Made by a program: the position numbers and the translations under genes | Shown: one piece after another, positions 1 to 8,685 of the stretch | How positions within the stretch are numbered: position 1 is the stretch's first letter | Layout of the letters: each line of letters begins with the position of its first letter | From: Bin5 sp965261695 | GTDB lineage: Bacteria; Chloroflexota; Anaerolineae; Caldilineales; Caldilineaceae | Direction: 5' to 3' | Assembly: GCA_965261695.1 (NCBI GenBank) | Contig: OZ253474.1 | Span: 62,001 to 126,000, forward strand | Length of the DNA: 64,000 nt | The notes under the pieces: model-generated | What the model was told of the DNA's origin: nothing | Databases searched by the model: none | The model's input: the letters and a program-made list of their open reading frames with translations, nothing else

Positions 1-2
1 TG

Positions 3-260
3 GGCCGCAACGCCATCCTGCCCCTTTTCACGATTCTGACAATTCGCATCGGTTTCGTCGTCGGCGGCTCCCTGCTAGTGGAGCAGATCTTCGAGTATGG
101 CGGGATCGGGCGCATGTTGGGGCAGGCGATCAACCAGCGTGACTATACCGTGATGCAGGGAATCTTTCTTGTCATCACCTTCTCGGTGATCTGCGCCAAC
201 TTTTTCGCCGATGTCCTGTACGGCTGGCTCGACCCCCGTATCAAGCTACAGGACAACTGA
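3..260 (+). CDS. ABC transporter permease, DppB/OppB type (5-prime truncated by window edge)
   Basis: This is the C-terminal 85 residues of an inner-membrane permease of the dipeptide/oligopeptide/nickel ABC family. The visible part has the RNAILP segment, a hydrophobic helix with GGSLLVEQIF, then GIGRMLGQAI, and a last membrane helix before a short tail ending KLQDN. These elements are typical of the DppB C-terminus. The gene enters from outside the window, so its start and EAA loop are not seen. It lies 78 bases ahead of a DppC-type permease and two DppD/DppF-type ATPases on the same strand, so it is the first permease of one importer operon. Confidence 0.85.
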   Translation, partial: GRNAILPLFTILTIRIGFVVGGSLLVEQIFEYGGIGRMLGQAINQRDYTVMQGIFLVITFSVICANFFADVLYGWLDPRIKLQDN

Positions 261-338
261 TTCTTGAGTGATAACGTGTTACGCAACTCGCGCTTCGCAA
301 TGTGACTTGCCCGCCCTCTGGCGACCAGGAGCAGATTG

Positions 339-1247
339 ATGACGGCAGACACGATCCAAGTCGAACAGCATGAGAGCCTTCTCGCCAGCGCCTGGAAAGG
401 AACACGCCTCTTTGTGCGCCTCCTGGCCTACAACCGGGTCGGATTCGTCGGCTTCCTGGTCGTGGTATTCATGGTCCTGCTCTCCTACGCCGGGCCGTTT
501 CTCATCGAATTGGACACGAAAACCAAGATTGACAGGATCTACATTACACCAACGCTTGAGCACCCCTTGGGGACGGATCACCAGGGCCGCGACATCTGGT
601 CTCAGATCGTCAACGGCGGCAAGGATGTCATCTATGTGGCCTTTACGGCCGCCCTGATCTCAACCGTGATCGCGGTCGTGTTCGGAACACTAAGCGGATT
701 CATCGGCGGTTGGGTGGACAGCGCCATCATGTCGGTAACCGATATCATCCTGACGATTCCCCAATTCCCACTCTTGGCCGTGCTGGCCGCCTTCATTTCG
801 CTCAACAGCCTTACATTTCTGGGCATCCTGATGGGTCTGCTCAACTGGCCCACGCTCCTGCGCGCGTTGCGCGCCCAGGCCCTCTCACTCAAGCAGCGCG
901 AATTCATCGAGGCGGCCAGGGCGCTCGATCTGGGCATCTGGCACATTGTCCTGCGCGAGATGGTGCCCAACATGATGCCCTATATCGTCGTCAGCTTCGC
1001 GCTCGGAATGACCTTCGCCGTCTACCAGCAGGCCGGCCTCGTCTTCCTGGGCCTTGTGCCGATCTCCGCCGGCAACTGGAGCGTGATGATCCAGTTGGCG
1101 TGGGTGCGGGGGGCGATCTTCTACAAAGACAGCGTCTGGTACATCATGGCGCCGATCGTGGCCATCGCCGTCCTGCAACTGGCGATCATCTCCATGACCC
1201 GCTCGCTGGAATTGGTCTTCAATCCTCGCCTGCGGGCCAGCGAATAG
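339..1247 (+). CDS. ABC transporter permease, DppC/OppC type
   Basis: Second inner-membrane permease of the oligopeptide-type importer, about 302 residues with six predicted membrane helices. It has the DppC N-terminal pattern (cytoplasmic tail, first helix, then a periplasmic stretch with HPLGTDHQGRDIWSQ). The ATPase-docking EAA loop is visible as EAARALDLGIWHIVLREMVP. The ATG at 339 is preferred over the TTG at 336 because AGGAG at 327-331 sits seven bases ahead of it. The gene is followed after 24 bases by the first ATPase. The substrate cannot be read from the sequence; di- or oligopeptides, or other small solutes, are possible. Confidence 0.9.
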   Translation: MTADTIQVEQHESLLASAWKGTRLFVRLLAYNRVGFVGFLVVVFMVLLSYAGPFLIELDTKTKIDRIYITPTLEHPLGTDHQGRDIWSQIVNGGKDVIYVAFTAALISTVIAVVFGTLSGFIGGWVDSAIMSVTDIILTIPQFPLLAVLAAFISLNSLTFLGILMGLLNWPTLLRALRAQALSLKQREFIEAARALDLGIWHIVLREMVPNMMPYIVVSFALGMTFAVYQQAGLVFLGLVPISAGNWSVMIQLAWVRGAIFYKDSVWYIMAPIVAIAVLQLAIISMTRSLELVFNPRLRASE

Positions 1248-1271
1248 AGGACAAACGACACTGCACTCCCA

Positions 1272-2342
1272 ATGAGCCAGACCAAAGACCTTTCCTGGCA
1301 TCAAAGCCACGACGAAAACGGCATCCCGCCGCCTCTGAGCCTGCATAACGTTCACGTCAACTATCGCACCCGCAAGGGCAGCGTACAGGCGGTGCGCGGG
1401 GTCACGCTCGACCTCCAGGCGGGCGAGAGCCTGGCCCTCATCGGCGAGAGCGGCTCGGGCAAGACGACGCTTGGGCTGGGAATCGTCCGCCTTCTGGTCG
1501 ACACGGCTGAGGTCAACCCGGGTGAGATAATCTATCGCCGCGATGGCCGCGAGTTGGATGTGCTTTCTCTCGCAGAAGGCCCGCTGCGCGAATTCCGCTG
1601 GCGCGACTGCGCCATGGTCTTCCAGTCGGCCCTCAACGCCTTCAATCCCGTGCTGAAGGTGTGGGACCAGGTGTGGGACACCGCCAAGGCCCACCGCTGG
1701 AACAACCGCCAGGAAGTGCGGGAGCGCTTCCTCGACCTGCTGCGGTTCGTGCAGCTGGACCCCGATCGGGTCATCGGCGCCTACGCCCACGAACTGAGCG
1801 GTGGGATGCGGCAGCGCACGCTCCTTGCCATTGCGCTGCTGCTCGACCCGCAGATTCTGATTCTGGACGAGCCGACGACCGCCCTCGACATCCTCACCCA
1901 GCGCACAATCATCGACCTGTTGCGCCGGTTGAAAGAAGATCTGCACTTCACCATGCTCTTCATCTCGCATGACCTGGCCATTGCCGCCGAGTTGGCCGAC
2001 CGCGTCGCCACCATGTACGCCGGGCAAGTGGTGGAACTGGGCCCGGTCGAAGACATCTTTTATCGCCCGCGCCATCCCTACTCTTTAGGGTTGATCCGGG
2101 CTGTCCCGACCGTGACCGGCGGCTTCGAGGAACTCTCGTCGATTCCCGGTTCACCCCCAGACCTGATAAATTTGCCGAGCGGCTGCAAATTCCATCCCCG
2201 CTGCCCCTACGCCAGCCAACGTTGCAGCACTGAAGAGCCGGCGCTGGAGCGCGTGGGCGACAATCACTTCGCCGCCTGCTGGCATACCGATGCCGTGCAG
2301 GAAGACATCGAGCGCAACGGTCTGCGCGGTAGGAAAGCATAG
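1272..2342 (+). CDS. Oligopeptide-type ABC transporter ATPase, DppD/OppD
   Basis: Cytoplasmic ATPase of the importer, 356 residues. The Walker A motif GESGSGKT lies at residues 58-65, the signature is LSGGMRQRT, and Walker B is ILILDEPTTALD followed by the H-loop ISHD. The C-terminal Oligo_HPY extension is present, with the GCKFHPRCP cysteine segment characteristic of the DppD/OppD group. About 20 residues precede the first strand of the ATPase fold, slightly longer than usual. The downstream gene is the partner ATPase, and the two would form the heterodimer that drives the DppB/DppC channel. Confidence 0.92.
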   Translation: MSQTKDLSWHQSHDENGIPPPLSLHNVHVNYRTRKGSVQAVRGVTLDLQAGESLALIGESGSGKTTLGLGIVRLLVDTAEVNPGEIIYRRDGRELDVLSLAEGPLREFRWRDCAMVFQSALNAFNPVLKVWDQVWDTAKAHRWNNRQEVRERFLDLLRFVQLDPDRVIGAYAHELSGGMRQRTLLAIALLLDPQILILDEPTTALDILTQRTIIDLLRRLKEDLHFTMLFISHDLAIAAELADRVATMYAGQVVELGPVEDIFYRPRHPYSLGLIRAVPTVTGGFEELSSIPGSPPDLINLPSGCKFHPRCPYASQRCSTEEPALERVGDNHFAACWHTDAVQEDIERNGLRGRKA

Positions 2343-2411
2343 GCTGGTCGCTCAATTTGTGGCCGCAGAGTTGAACAATCGACACGACGCGGCCATCGGA
2401 GGCCGCTTCGG

Positions 2412-3440
2412 ATGACGCCGATTATCGAACTACGCAACGTAACCAAATTTTTCGGCAGTGGACGCGACCAGGTCACCGCGGTCGATTCGATTTCGCTCGG
2501 CATCGAGCCGGGTGAAATCGTCTGTCTGGTGGGTGAAAGCGGCTGCGGCAAAAGCACGACCGGTCGCATGGTGGTCGGCCTGCTGCCGCCTTCGCAGGGC
2601 CAGATTCTCTACCAGGGGCAGGACATCGCTTCAATGGAGAAGGCCGACTACCAGCAGTACCGACGCGCCGTGCAGATCATCCACCAGGACCCCTACGCAT
2701 CGCTGAATCCGACCCAGACCGTGCGCCAGATGATTACCGCGCCGCTACTGCGCCACCGGCCGCAACGCGGCGCGCAGTCCGCTAACGGCAGCGGCCGCAG
2801 GGGGCGGCGCCGGGATGCCGAACGCCGCGCCGCCGAACTGCTCGAAATCGTCGACCTGACCCCGGTCGCCGAATTCCTCGACAAGTATCCGCACCAGTTG
2901 AGCGGCGGCCAGCGGCAGCGCGTATCGGTAGCCAGGGCGCTAACCGTCGAGCCGAAGTTCATCGTCGCCGACGAGGCCGTTTCGATGGTGGATGTGTCGA
3001 TCCGGGTTAGCCTGCTCAACATGCTCTACCGGCTGAAGGATGAGTTCGACGTAACCTTTCTGTTTATCACCCATGACCTGGCGTTGGCCAAGTATTTCGC
3101 CTGGCAAGGGCGCATCACAGTGATGTACCTGGGCCGCATCGTCGAGGAGGGGCCGACCCCGCGCCTGATCACCGACTCCCGCCACCCGTATACGCAGGCG
3201 CTGCTGGGAGCGGTGCCCGAGGCCGACCCGCAGTTGGCCAAAAAGAAGCTGCACATCGAACTGCGCAGCGCCGAGATTCCCAGCCTGCTCAATCTGCCCA
3301 CAGGTTGCTCGTTCCACCCGCGTTGCCCCTATTTCGTGCCGGGTGAGTGCGACGCGGCAGTGCCCACCTTGGAAGCGATCTCGGACGGGGGCAGGGTGGC
3401 CTGTCCCGTGCGCAAGTCGGAGCCGCTCCAGATTATCTGA
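2412..3440 (+). CDS. Oligopeptide-type ABC transporter ATPase, DppF/OppF
   Basis: Second ATPase of the importer, 342 residues. Walker A GESGCGKST is at residues 41-49, the signature is LSGGQRQRV, and the C-terminal Oligo_HPY segment reads GCSFHPRCPYF. The Walker B region reads VADEAVSMVD where the family usually has a proline and DEPVSALD. The catalytic acidic pair is kept, so activity is still plausible. A basic, low-complexity insert (about residues 118-140, rich in Arg and Gly) precedes the helical domain. The gene follows its partner by 69 bases in the same operon. Confidence 0.9.
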   Translation: MTPIIELRNVTKFFGSGRDQVTAVDSISLGIEPGEIVCLVGESGCGKSTTGRMVVGLLPPSQGQILYQGQDIASMEKADYQQYRRAVQIIHQDPYASLNPTQTVRQMITAPLLRHRPQRGAQSANGSGRRGRRRDAERRAAELLEIVDLTPVAEFLDKYPHQLSGGQRQRVSVARALTVEPKFIVADEAVSMVDVSIRVSLLNMLYRLKDEFDVTFLFITHDLALAKYFAWQGRITVMYLGRIVEEGPTPRLITDSRHPYTQALLGAVPEADPQLAKKKLHIELRSAEIPSLLNLPTGCSFHPRCPYFVPGECDAAVPTLEAISDGGRVACPVRKSEPLQII

Positions 3441-3516
3441 CGCCGCGCCAGCGGTCGCCGTGCACGCGCGGCCAGCCATTTTGAAACACGCAGTAACGAA
3501 TGCGAAGTTCGCAATC

Positions 3517-3708
3517 ATGGATCCATTTCTCGGCAGGGCGGCATTTCACATCGGCTTCTACATCACTTTTGTAGCCGGCGCGCTGCTGCTCTTTCTCAAC
3601 AAAGGGACCGCCGAATTTGCGATTACCCAGTTCACCCTCGTAATCGGCCTTGTCTACTTGCTCTTGGTCGTATTGCTCGTGCGTTGGGGAAAGAGTCGGG
3701 AACAGTGA
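3517..3708 (+). CDS. Small two-helix membrane protein, function unknown
   Basis: A 63-residue protein with two predicted membrane helices (about residues 8-26 and 36-54) and a short basic tail ending RWGKSREQ. The ATG at 3517 is chosen because upstream codons in the same frame run through the end of the ATPase gene in another reading frame. It sits between the ATPases and the binding lipoprotein of the same transporter, all on one strand, so co-transcription is likely. I do not recognise a family. It may be a small accessory subunit or simply a conserved passenger. Confidence 0.55.
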   Translation: MDPFLGRAAFHIGFYITFVAGALLLFLNKGTAEFAITQFTLVIGLVYLLLVVLLVRWGKSREQ

Positions 3709-3805
3709 GGCTGCCGGTCAGCCATTGCGTCTATTGCCTCAGAAATGAGCACTCTTTCCCTTTCTATACACTTACATTTTTTTAGTTTCTCTAGGAGGAA
3801 ACACA

Positions 3806-5635
3806 ATGAACCGAAGATTTTTGCTTGCCATCGCGCTGATTGCAGCGCTCATCGTCAGCGCTTGTGGCCCGGCCGCGGGCACCGGCGATGGCGGCGCAGC
3901 GCCGGCTGCGCAGGAGGAGGCCGCTCCAGCCGCAGAGGCCGGTAGCGGCGTCGCCGAGTTCCATCCGGCCTGGCCCTATGCGCCCCCGCCCACCGGCCAC
4001 TTCAACACCTGGGTCACCAACGGCATGACCCTGGGCATCTACCGCGCGCTGATGGAGCCGCCGCTGTTCATGTTCCTGTGGGCCGATGGCAGCTGGTTGC
4101 CCGTGGCCGGCGAGTCCTGGGAATGGGTGGATGACGTTACCTTGCGCGTCAGCCTGATCCAAGGCGCAGCCTGGAGCGACGGCAGCGCCTTCACCTCGCA
4201 GGACGTCGTCGACACCTTCTCGATCTCGCGCCTGCTCAGCCAGAGCGTTTGGCGCTTCCTGAGCGACGTGCAGGCCGTGGACGACCTCACCGTCGACTTC
4301 ATCCTCAGCGGCCCGTCCACGACCGTGCCCCGCCGCGTGCTGCGCGAGGTGCATATCACCGCCTCCTCGGTCTACGGCGACTTCGCCCAGCGCACGCGTG
4401 ATCTGGTCGAAGCCGGCATGACCAACGCCGACGACGAGTGGAAGCAGCTGCTGCAGGAGTTCAACGAACTACGCCCCGAAGCGATGGTCGTGCTCGGTCC
4501 CTACGCCATCGACCCGGCCAGCATCACCGAATCCCAGATGATTCTCAACAAGGTTGAGACCTCCTACTGGGCCGAAACCGTGCGCTTCGACCGCATGGTC
4601 AACTACAACGGTGAGACCCCGGTCGTGACGCCGCTCGTGCTCTCCGGTGATGTCGACTACGCCACGCACGGCTTCCCGCCCGCCACCGAGCGCGAGTTCA
4701 TGTCCCTCGGCTATCGCATCATCCGTGCGCCGATTTACAGCGGCCCCGCCCTCTACTTCAACCACACGATGCACCCCTTCGAGATGAAAGAGGTGCGCCA
4801 GGCCCTGGCCTACGCCATCAACTTCGAAGAAAACGCTTACATCTCGCTGGCCGAGTCGGGCGTTGCCACCGACTGCATGTGCGGCTTCTCCGACAATCTG
4901 ACGCCGCTGTGGTTGAGCGCTGACGCTCTCGCCAATCTGAACCCCTACAGCCAGGACATTGAGTTGGCCGAGCAGATGTTGCTCGACCTCGGCTTCTCGC
5001 GCGACGATGACGGCGTCTGGATGGACGACACCGGCGCGCGCATGGAGTGGGATCTCACTGCGCCGGCCGAGTATTCCGACTGGTCTGCCGCCGCTGAGAA
5101 CGTGGCCGAACAGCTGACAGCCTTCGGCTTCAAGACCAGCTTCCGCGGCGTCAACTTCCAGCAGCACCCGATCGACGTGAACGAAGGCAAATTCGAGCTG
5201 GCGATTCGCGGCTGGGGCGCCGGCAACCCGCACCCCTCCTTCTCCTACGAGAACAACCTGAGCGTCCACAACGCGGCCGCTACCGGCGTCGCGGCAGAAG
5301 GTGGCACCGGCAGCATCGAGCTGCCCGGCATGTCCTTCGATCTGAACGTCAGCAGTGACAGCGTTGGCGATGTCGACCTTTGGGCACTGACCAAAGAAGC
5401 AGGCTCCGGCGGCGATGCGGCCATGCAGATCGAGGCGTTGGACATGATCGCGATGGCCTATAACGAACTTCTGCCGCAGATCCCGTTGTGGGAACGCTAC
5501 GGCAACAATCCGGTCCCCAGCCGCTTCGCAAGCGGATGGCTGCCGGAGGGCGACCCGATCTACGTCAACAGCCCCTACGCCGACTCCTTCGTTGTCATTC
5601 AGATCCTGACCGGACAGCTGGGACCGGCCGAATAG
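3806..5635 (+). CDS. Extracellular solute-binding lipoprotein, family 5 (oligopeptide type)
   Basis: Binding protein of the DppBCDF-type importer, 609 residues. The N-terminus is a lipoprotein signal ending in the lipobox VSAC (Cys at about 22), followed by an Ala/Gly/Glu-rich linker of about 30 residues. The body fits the SBP family 5 layout, with an early DVTLRVSLIQGAAWSDGS segment and FTSQDVVDTF, the usual start of this fold (compare W-x-DG-x-P-x-T-A-x-DV). AGGAGG lies just before the ATG. It ends the operon, with a strong terminator about 40 bases downstream. The ligand cannot be predicted safely. Confidence 0.9.
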   Translation: MNRRFLLAIALIAALIVSACGPAAGTGDGGAAPAAQEEAAPAAEAGSGVAEFHPAWPYAPPPTGHFNTWVTNGMTLGIYRALMEPPLFMFLWADGSWLPVAGESWEWVDDVTLRVSLIQGAAWSDGSAFTSQDVVDTFSISRLLSQSVWRFLSDVQAVDDLTVDFILSGPSTTVPRRVLREVHITASSVYGDFAQRTRDLVEAGMTNADDEWKQLLQEFNELRPEAMVVLGPYAIDPASITESQMILNKVETSYWAETVRFDRMVNYNGETPVVTPLVLSGDVDYATHGFPPATEREFMSLGYRIIRAPIYSGPALYFNHTMHPFEMKEVRQALAYAINFEENAYISLAESGVATDCMCGFSDNLTPLWLSADALANLNPYSQDIELAEQMLLDLGFSRDDDGVWMDDTGARMEWDLTAPAEYSDWSAAAENVAEQLTAFGFKTSFRGVNFQQHPIDVNEGKFELAIRGWGAGNPHPSFSYENNLSVHNAAATGVAAEGGTGSIELPGMSFDLNVSSDSVGDVDLWALTKEAGSGGDAAMQIEALDMIAMAYNELLPQIPLWERYGNNPVPSRFASGWLPEGDPIYVNSPYADSFVVIQILTGQLGPAE

Positions 5636-5676
5636 GCAAGACGCAAAGGTAGGTTGCAGTCTCGATTGAAACCGAT

Positions 5677-5706
5677 AAGGGCCGGCGCATCCGTGTCGGC
5701 CCTTTT
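5677..5706 (+). terminator. Rho-independent terminator after the oligopeptide-type ABC operon
   Basis: A perfect 8-bp stem, AAGGGCCG (5677-5684) with CGGCCCTT (5697-5704), encloses a 12-base loop and runs into TTTT. It lies 41 bases after the stop of the binding protein and before the next gene, which starts at 5784. Confidence 0.8.
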
Positions 5707-5783
5707 CTCTTGGACTGAAATATGGGGATTCGCAATCCGTTCAGTCAGTTCGTCGATATTCCCCCACGGCCATCGAGGAAAGC

Positions 5784-6629
5784 ATGAACACACACTTGAC
5801 CCAGGCCCAGATCGATTCATACCGGGAAAACGGATTCGTCGTCATCCACGACTTCCTCACGCCGGACGAGTTGGAGTCGTGGCGCCAGGCCGTGGATGGG
5901 GCCGTGCGTCAGCGCGGCAAGCAACGCATGTTGCATCAGGAGGTGGATGAGGATCGCGAAGAAACTTACGACGACTATGTTTTTGTCCAGCGCGTCAACC
6001 TGTGGCAGGACAATGTGGATGTGCGGCGGCTGATTCTGGACCCGCGCCTCGGCAAGATGGCCGCGGCCCTGGCGGGTGTGGACGGCGTGCGCCTCTGGCA
6101 CGATCAGGCGTTGATCAAGCAGCCCTGGGCCAACCCCACCGGCTGGCATCTCGACAACCCGTACTGGTCCTACTCCTCGCGCGAGACGCTCAGCCTCTGG
6201 GTGGCTCTCGACGACGCCGCGCTGCAAAACGGCTGTCTTTACTTCCTGCCCGGCAGCCACAAAACGGCCACCTTCGCCAACGCCGGCATCGGCGAGAACA
6301 TCAGCGACATCTTCCGCCTCTATCCCCAGTGGAAGGAAATTATGGCGGCCCCGGCCGAGATGAAGGCCGGTTCCTGCTCCTTCCACAACGGCTTGATCGC
6401 GCACGGTGCAGGCGCTAAGATGACCCCCGGCTGGCGGCGGGCAATGACCTGCGGCTTCATGCCCGATGGCTGCACCTTCAACGGCACACAGAACATTCTC
6501 ACCGATGAACAGTTCGCCAGCTATCAGATCGGCGACCTGCTCGATGACGCTCGTCAAAACCCGCTCATCTATCACCGGTCGAAGCCTTATGCGCAGAAAC
6601 TGGCGGAGCGATTCGAGAACGACTCCTAA
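5784..6629 (+). CDS. Phytanoyl-CoA dioxygenase (PhyH) family protein
   Basis: A putative non-haem Fe(II)/2-oxoglutarate-dependent oxygenase of 281 residues with the double-stranded beta-helix pattern of PhyH. The iron ligands appear to be His122 and Asp124 (GWHLDNPYW) and a distal His in LIAHGAG (about 207). Arg219, in WRRAM, is the likely 2-oxoglutarate anchor. FLPGSHK is the usual family landmark. The start ATG has GAGGAAAG upstream. It precedes a Gfo/Idh oxidoreductase and a second, distant PhyH, so it probably hydroxylates a small molecule handled by that pathway. The substrate is unknown; the family is used widely in natural-product and alkyl-ether or phosphonate catabolism. Confidence 0.88.
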   Translation: MNTHLTQAQIDSYRENGFVVIHDFLTPDELESWRQAVDGAVRQRGKQRMLHQEVDEDREETYDDYVFVQRVNLWQDNVDVRRLILDPRLGKMAAALAGVDGVRLWHDQALIKQPWANPTGWHLDNPYWSYSSRETLSLWVALDDAALQNGCLYFLPGSHKTATFANAGIGENISDIFRLYPQWKEIMAAPAEMKAGSCSFHNGLIAHGAGAKMTPGWRRAMTCGFMPDGCTFNGTQNILTDEQFASYQIGDLLDDARQNPLIYHRSKPYAQKLAERFENDS

Positions 6630-6666
6630 GCGGCCGCGCTCGATACAGATTTCAAAGCAACGTTTT

Positions 6667-6695
6667 TTGACAAGCGCTGCTCCTAATGCTAGGCT
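6667..6695 (+). promoter_or_regulatory. Candidate sigma-70-like promoter ahead of the Gfo/Idh gene
   Basis: A consensus -35 box TTGACA (6667-6672) is separated by 17 bases from TAGGCT (6690-6695), a weak -10 box. It lies in the 139-base gap between the PhyH gene and the GTG start at 6769. The -10 match is poor, so this is only a candidate. Confidence 0.35.
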
Positions 6696-6768
6696 TGCGG
6701 GCATTCTTGCCAACCCACCAGCAGCCTTTCGACCATACATATCCACTCCAAGCTGAGGAGGATGCTTC

Positions 6769-7767
6769 GTGCTGAACGTAGCAACAATTGGAATGGGAAA
6801 TATTGGCAACACGCACGCCAGCGTCTACCAGGCCAGCGCGCGCGCGCAGCTGGTCGCTGTCTGTGACCTGGACAAGGAACGCGCCGACGCGGCCTCCGAA
6901 CAGTTCGGTGTGCCCAGTTTCTACAGCATCGCCGAAATCCTCAAAGGCGTCGAATTGGATGCCGTCAGTGTCACGACCGCCGGGCCGGAGAACGGCGGTC
7001 ACCACTACGAGCCGGTTATGGAGTGCTTCGAGGCCGGTCTGCACGTTCTGTGCGAAAAGCCGATCTCCAACGACATCGAATTGGCGCGCAAGATGGTGGC
7101 CAGGGCCGACGAGACCGGCCTCTATTTCGGCATCAACCTCAATCATCGCTTCGTCCCTCCCGCGGCGAGAGCCAAGCAGTGGGTGCAGGACGGAAAACTG
7201 GGCGATCTGCTGCTGATGAACATGACGATGTGGATCGGCAATCCCAACGACACGTCGCCCTGGTTTCACATGCGCGCCCTGCACCCGCACAGCCTCGATA
7301 TCATGCGCTACTTCTGCGGCGACGTACGCCGCGTGCAGGCCTTCTTCAACCGCGCGCCGGGCCGCGTCTGCTTCTCGAACGCGCAGGTCAACCTGGAGTT
7401 CGCCAACGGCGTCGTCGGCCATCTGACCGGCAGCTACGACACCAACCCGCGCCACAATCTCGAACGCTGCGAGGTGATGGGCACGTCGGGCCGCTTCGTG
7501 CTCGACAACCTCTACCAGGAGTTGACCCTCTACCCCCGCAACAGCGAAGAACTGACCGTCGTGCGCAACAGCATCATGGGCGGCCTCAGCGGCTTCGGCG
7601 CCACCTTCAGCAACCGCATCAATCGCTGGATCGAGCAGGTCGACGACGGCGCGCCGCGTGAAGAAATCGAAGCCTCCGGCCATGACGGTCTGGCCGTCCA
7701 GGAGATCATCGAAGCGGCCATCCGCTCGCATCACAGTGGCCGTGTGGAGGAACTGCCGGTCGTCTAG
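6769..7767 (+). CDS. Gfo/Idh/MocA family oxidoreductase
   Basis: NAD(P)-dependent dehydrogenase of 332 residues. It has an N-terminal Rossmann domain, with GMGNIGNTH near residues 8-16 and the acidic dinucleotide-binding position in CDLD. The family motif CEKPIS (EKP at about 96-98) follows, then a C-terminal alpha/beta domain containing HPHSLDIMRYF. These enzymes oxidise or reduce sugars, inositols and related polyols. The GTG start is supported by GAGGAGG about six bases upstream. It is flanked by two PhyH genes and followed by a sugar-type ABC importer, which suggests catabolism of an imported polyol or glycoside. Confidence 0.9.
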   Translation: MLNVATIGMGNIGNTHASVYQASARAQLVAVCDLDKERADAASEQFGVPSFYSIAEILKGVELDAVSVTTAGPENGGHHYEPVMECFEAGLHVLCEKPISNDIELARKMVARADETGLYFGINLNHRFVPPAARAKQWVQDGKLGDLLLMNMTMWIGNPNDTSPWFHMRALHPHSLDIMRYFCGDVRRVQAFFNRAPGRVCFSNAQVNLEFANGVVGHLTGSYDTNPRHNLERCEVMGTSGRFVLDNLYQELTLYPRNSEELTVVRNSIMGGLSGFGATFSNRINRWIEQVDDGAPREEIEASGHDGLAVQEIIEAAIRSHHSGRVEELPVV

Positions 7768-7811
7768 AGTTTTCGGACAGAGTGGTTCAGAAGCCAGCCC
7801 CAGCAAACTAC

Positions 7812-7826
7812 GCAATACGCATTACG
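7812..7826 (+). repeat. 15-base sequence shared with 13731-13745, just upstream of a gene start
   Basis: GCAATACGCATTACG occurs here and again at 13731-13745. In each case it ends about 25 bases before the start of a gene (PhyH at 7852; Gfo/Idh at 13769). It could be a regulator site or a short dispersed repeat. Confidence 0.4.
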
Positions 7827-7851
7827 GCAGTATCCCGCAAGATGGTCAACA

Positions 7852-8640
7852 ATGTCTGCAATTGTCAGTGAGATTCAAGAGCGGCTCGATCAACTCAACC
7901 GCGACGGCTTCATCCTGATTCCCAACGCACTGCCGCCGGAGCGGGTCGAACAGTGGAAAACGGTCCTCTACGCCCTCTATGACCGCGGCGCCTATGAGAT
8001 CAGCAACGGCGTGGGCAATGTCGCCTTCGAGAAGCTGCTGGCGCTCGAACCTGAGATGGCCGGGGAGTTGGTCGGGCATGAGAGTGTCGCGCCCTATCTG
8101 CACGCCATCATGGGCAAGCAGTGCCAGCTGCGCAGCTTGCGCGCCCACGTCAATCCGGCGGCCTACAAGCAGGAATGGCACATGGATTTCTACGACTTCT
8201 ACTACCAGGCCGAGAAATCCGAAGCGCAGAACCCTACCCACGGTCTTTGTGTCAATTCCACATTCTACCTGACCGACAACACGCCCGACCGTGCTCGCTT
8301 AACCTTCGTCAAGAACTGCCTGAACCAGCCCGTGCCCGTTGAACTGATCCCGTTCCTGCGCTACACCGAAGATCGCAACGATCCCTTCCAGCGTTGGTGC
8401 GACGAGCAGGAGCTGGCCCACCTGCACCCGATGGCCGGAGACGCGGTCGTCTTCTACAGCCATATTCCGCACCAGGGCGCAAAGTTGGGGCCGGACCCAG
8501 AAGGCGAAATTCGCGCCAATATCGTTCTGCACTATCAGCAGAATCCGATGTTTCCCGGCATCAAGTTTGTCAGCAGTCCCCAGTTCACGCTCGATACGCT
8601 GGGCTACGCTGGCACATTCCCGTTCGCAGAGCAAGAATAG
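7852..8640 (+). CDS. Phytanoyl-CoA dioxygenase (PhyH) family protein
   Basis: A 262-residue putative Fe(II)/2-oxoglutarate oxygenase, only distantly similar to the PhyH protein encoded at 5784. Iron ligands are predicted as His110 and Asp112 (EWHMDFYDF) with a distal His in SHIPHQGAK. The Arg in EGEIRANIVLHY is the likely co-substrate anchor. There is no obvious Shine-Dalgarno sequence beyond weak purines, and the shared 15-mer described for 7812 lies close upstream. It follows the Gfo/Idh gene on the same strand and precedes the binding protein of the sugar-type importer, so these genes may act on the same compound. Confidence 0.82.
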   Translation: MSAIVSEIQERLDQLNRDGFILIPNALPPERVEQWKTVLYALYDRGAYEISNGVGNVAFEKLLALEPEMAGELVGHESVAPYLHAIMGKQCQLRSLRAHVNPAAYKQEWHMDFYDFYYQAEKSEAQNPTHGLCVNSTFYLTDNTPDRARLTFVKNCLNQPVPVELIPFLRYTEDRNDPFQRWCDEQELAHLHPMAGDAVVFYSHIPHQGAKLGPDPEGEIRANIVLHYQQNPMFPGIKFVSSPQFTLDTLGYAGTFPFAEQE

Positions 8641-8685
8641 CGGCAACACAGTTTCCATTCAGACACGATGAAAGGAAGAAATCGA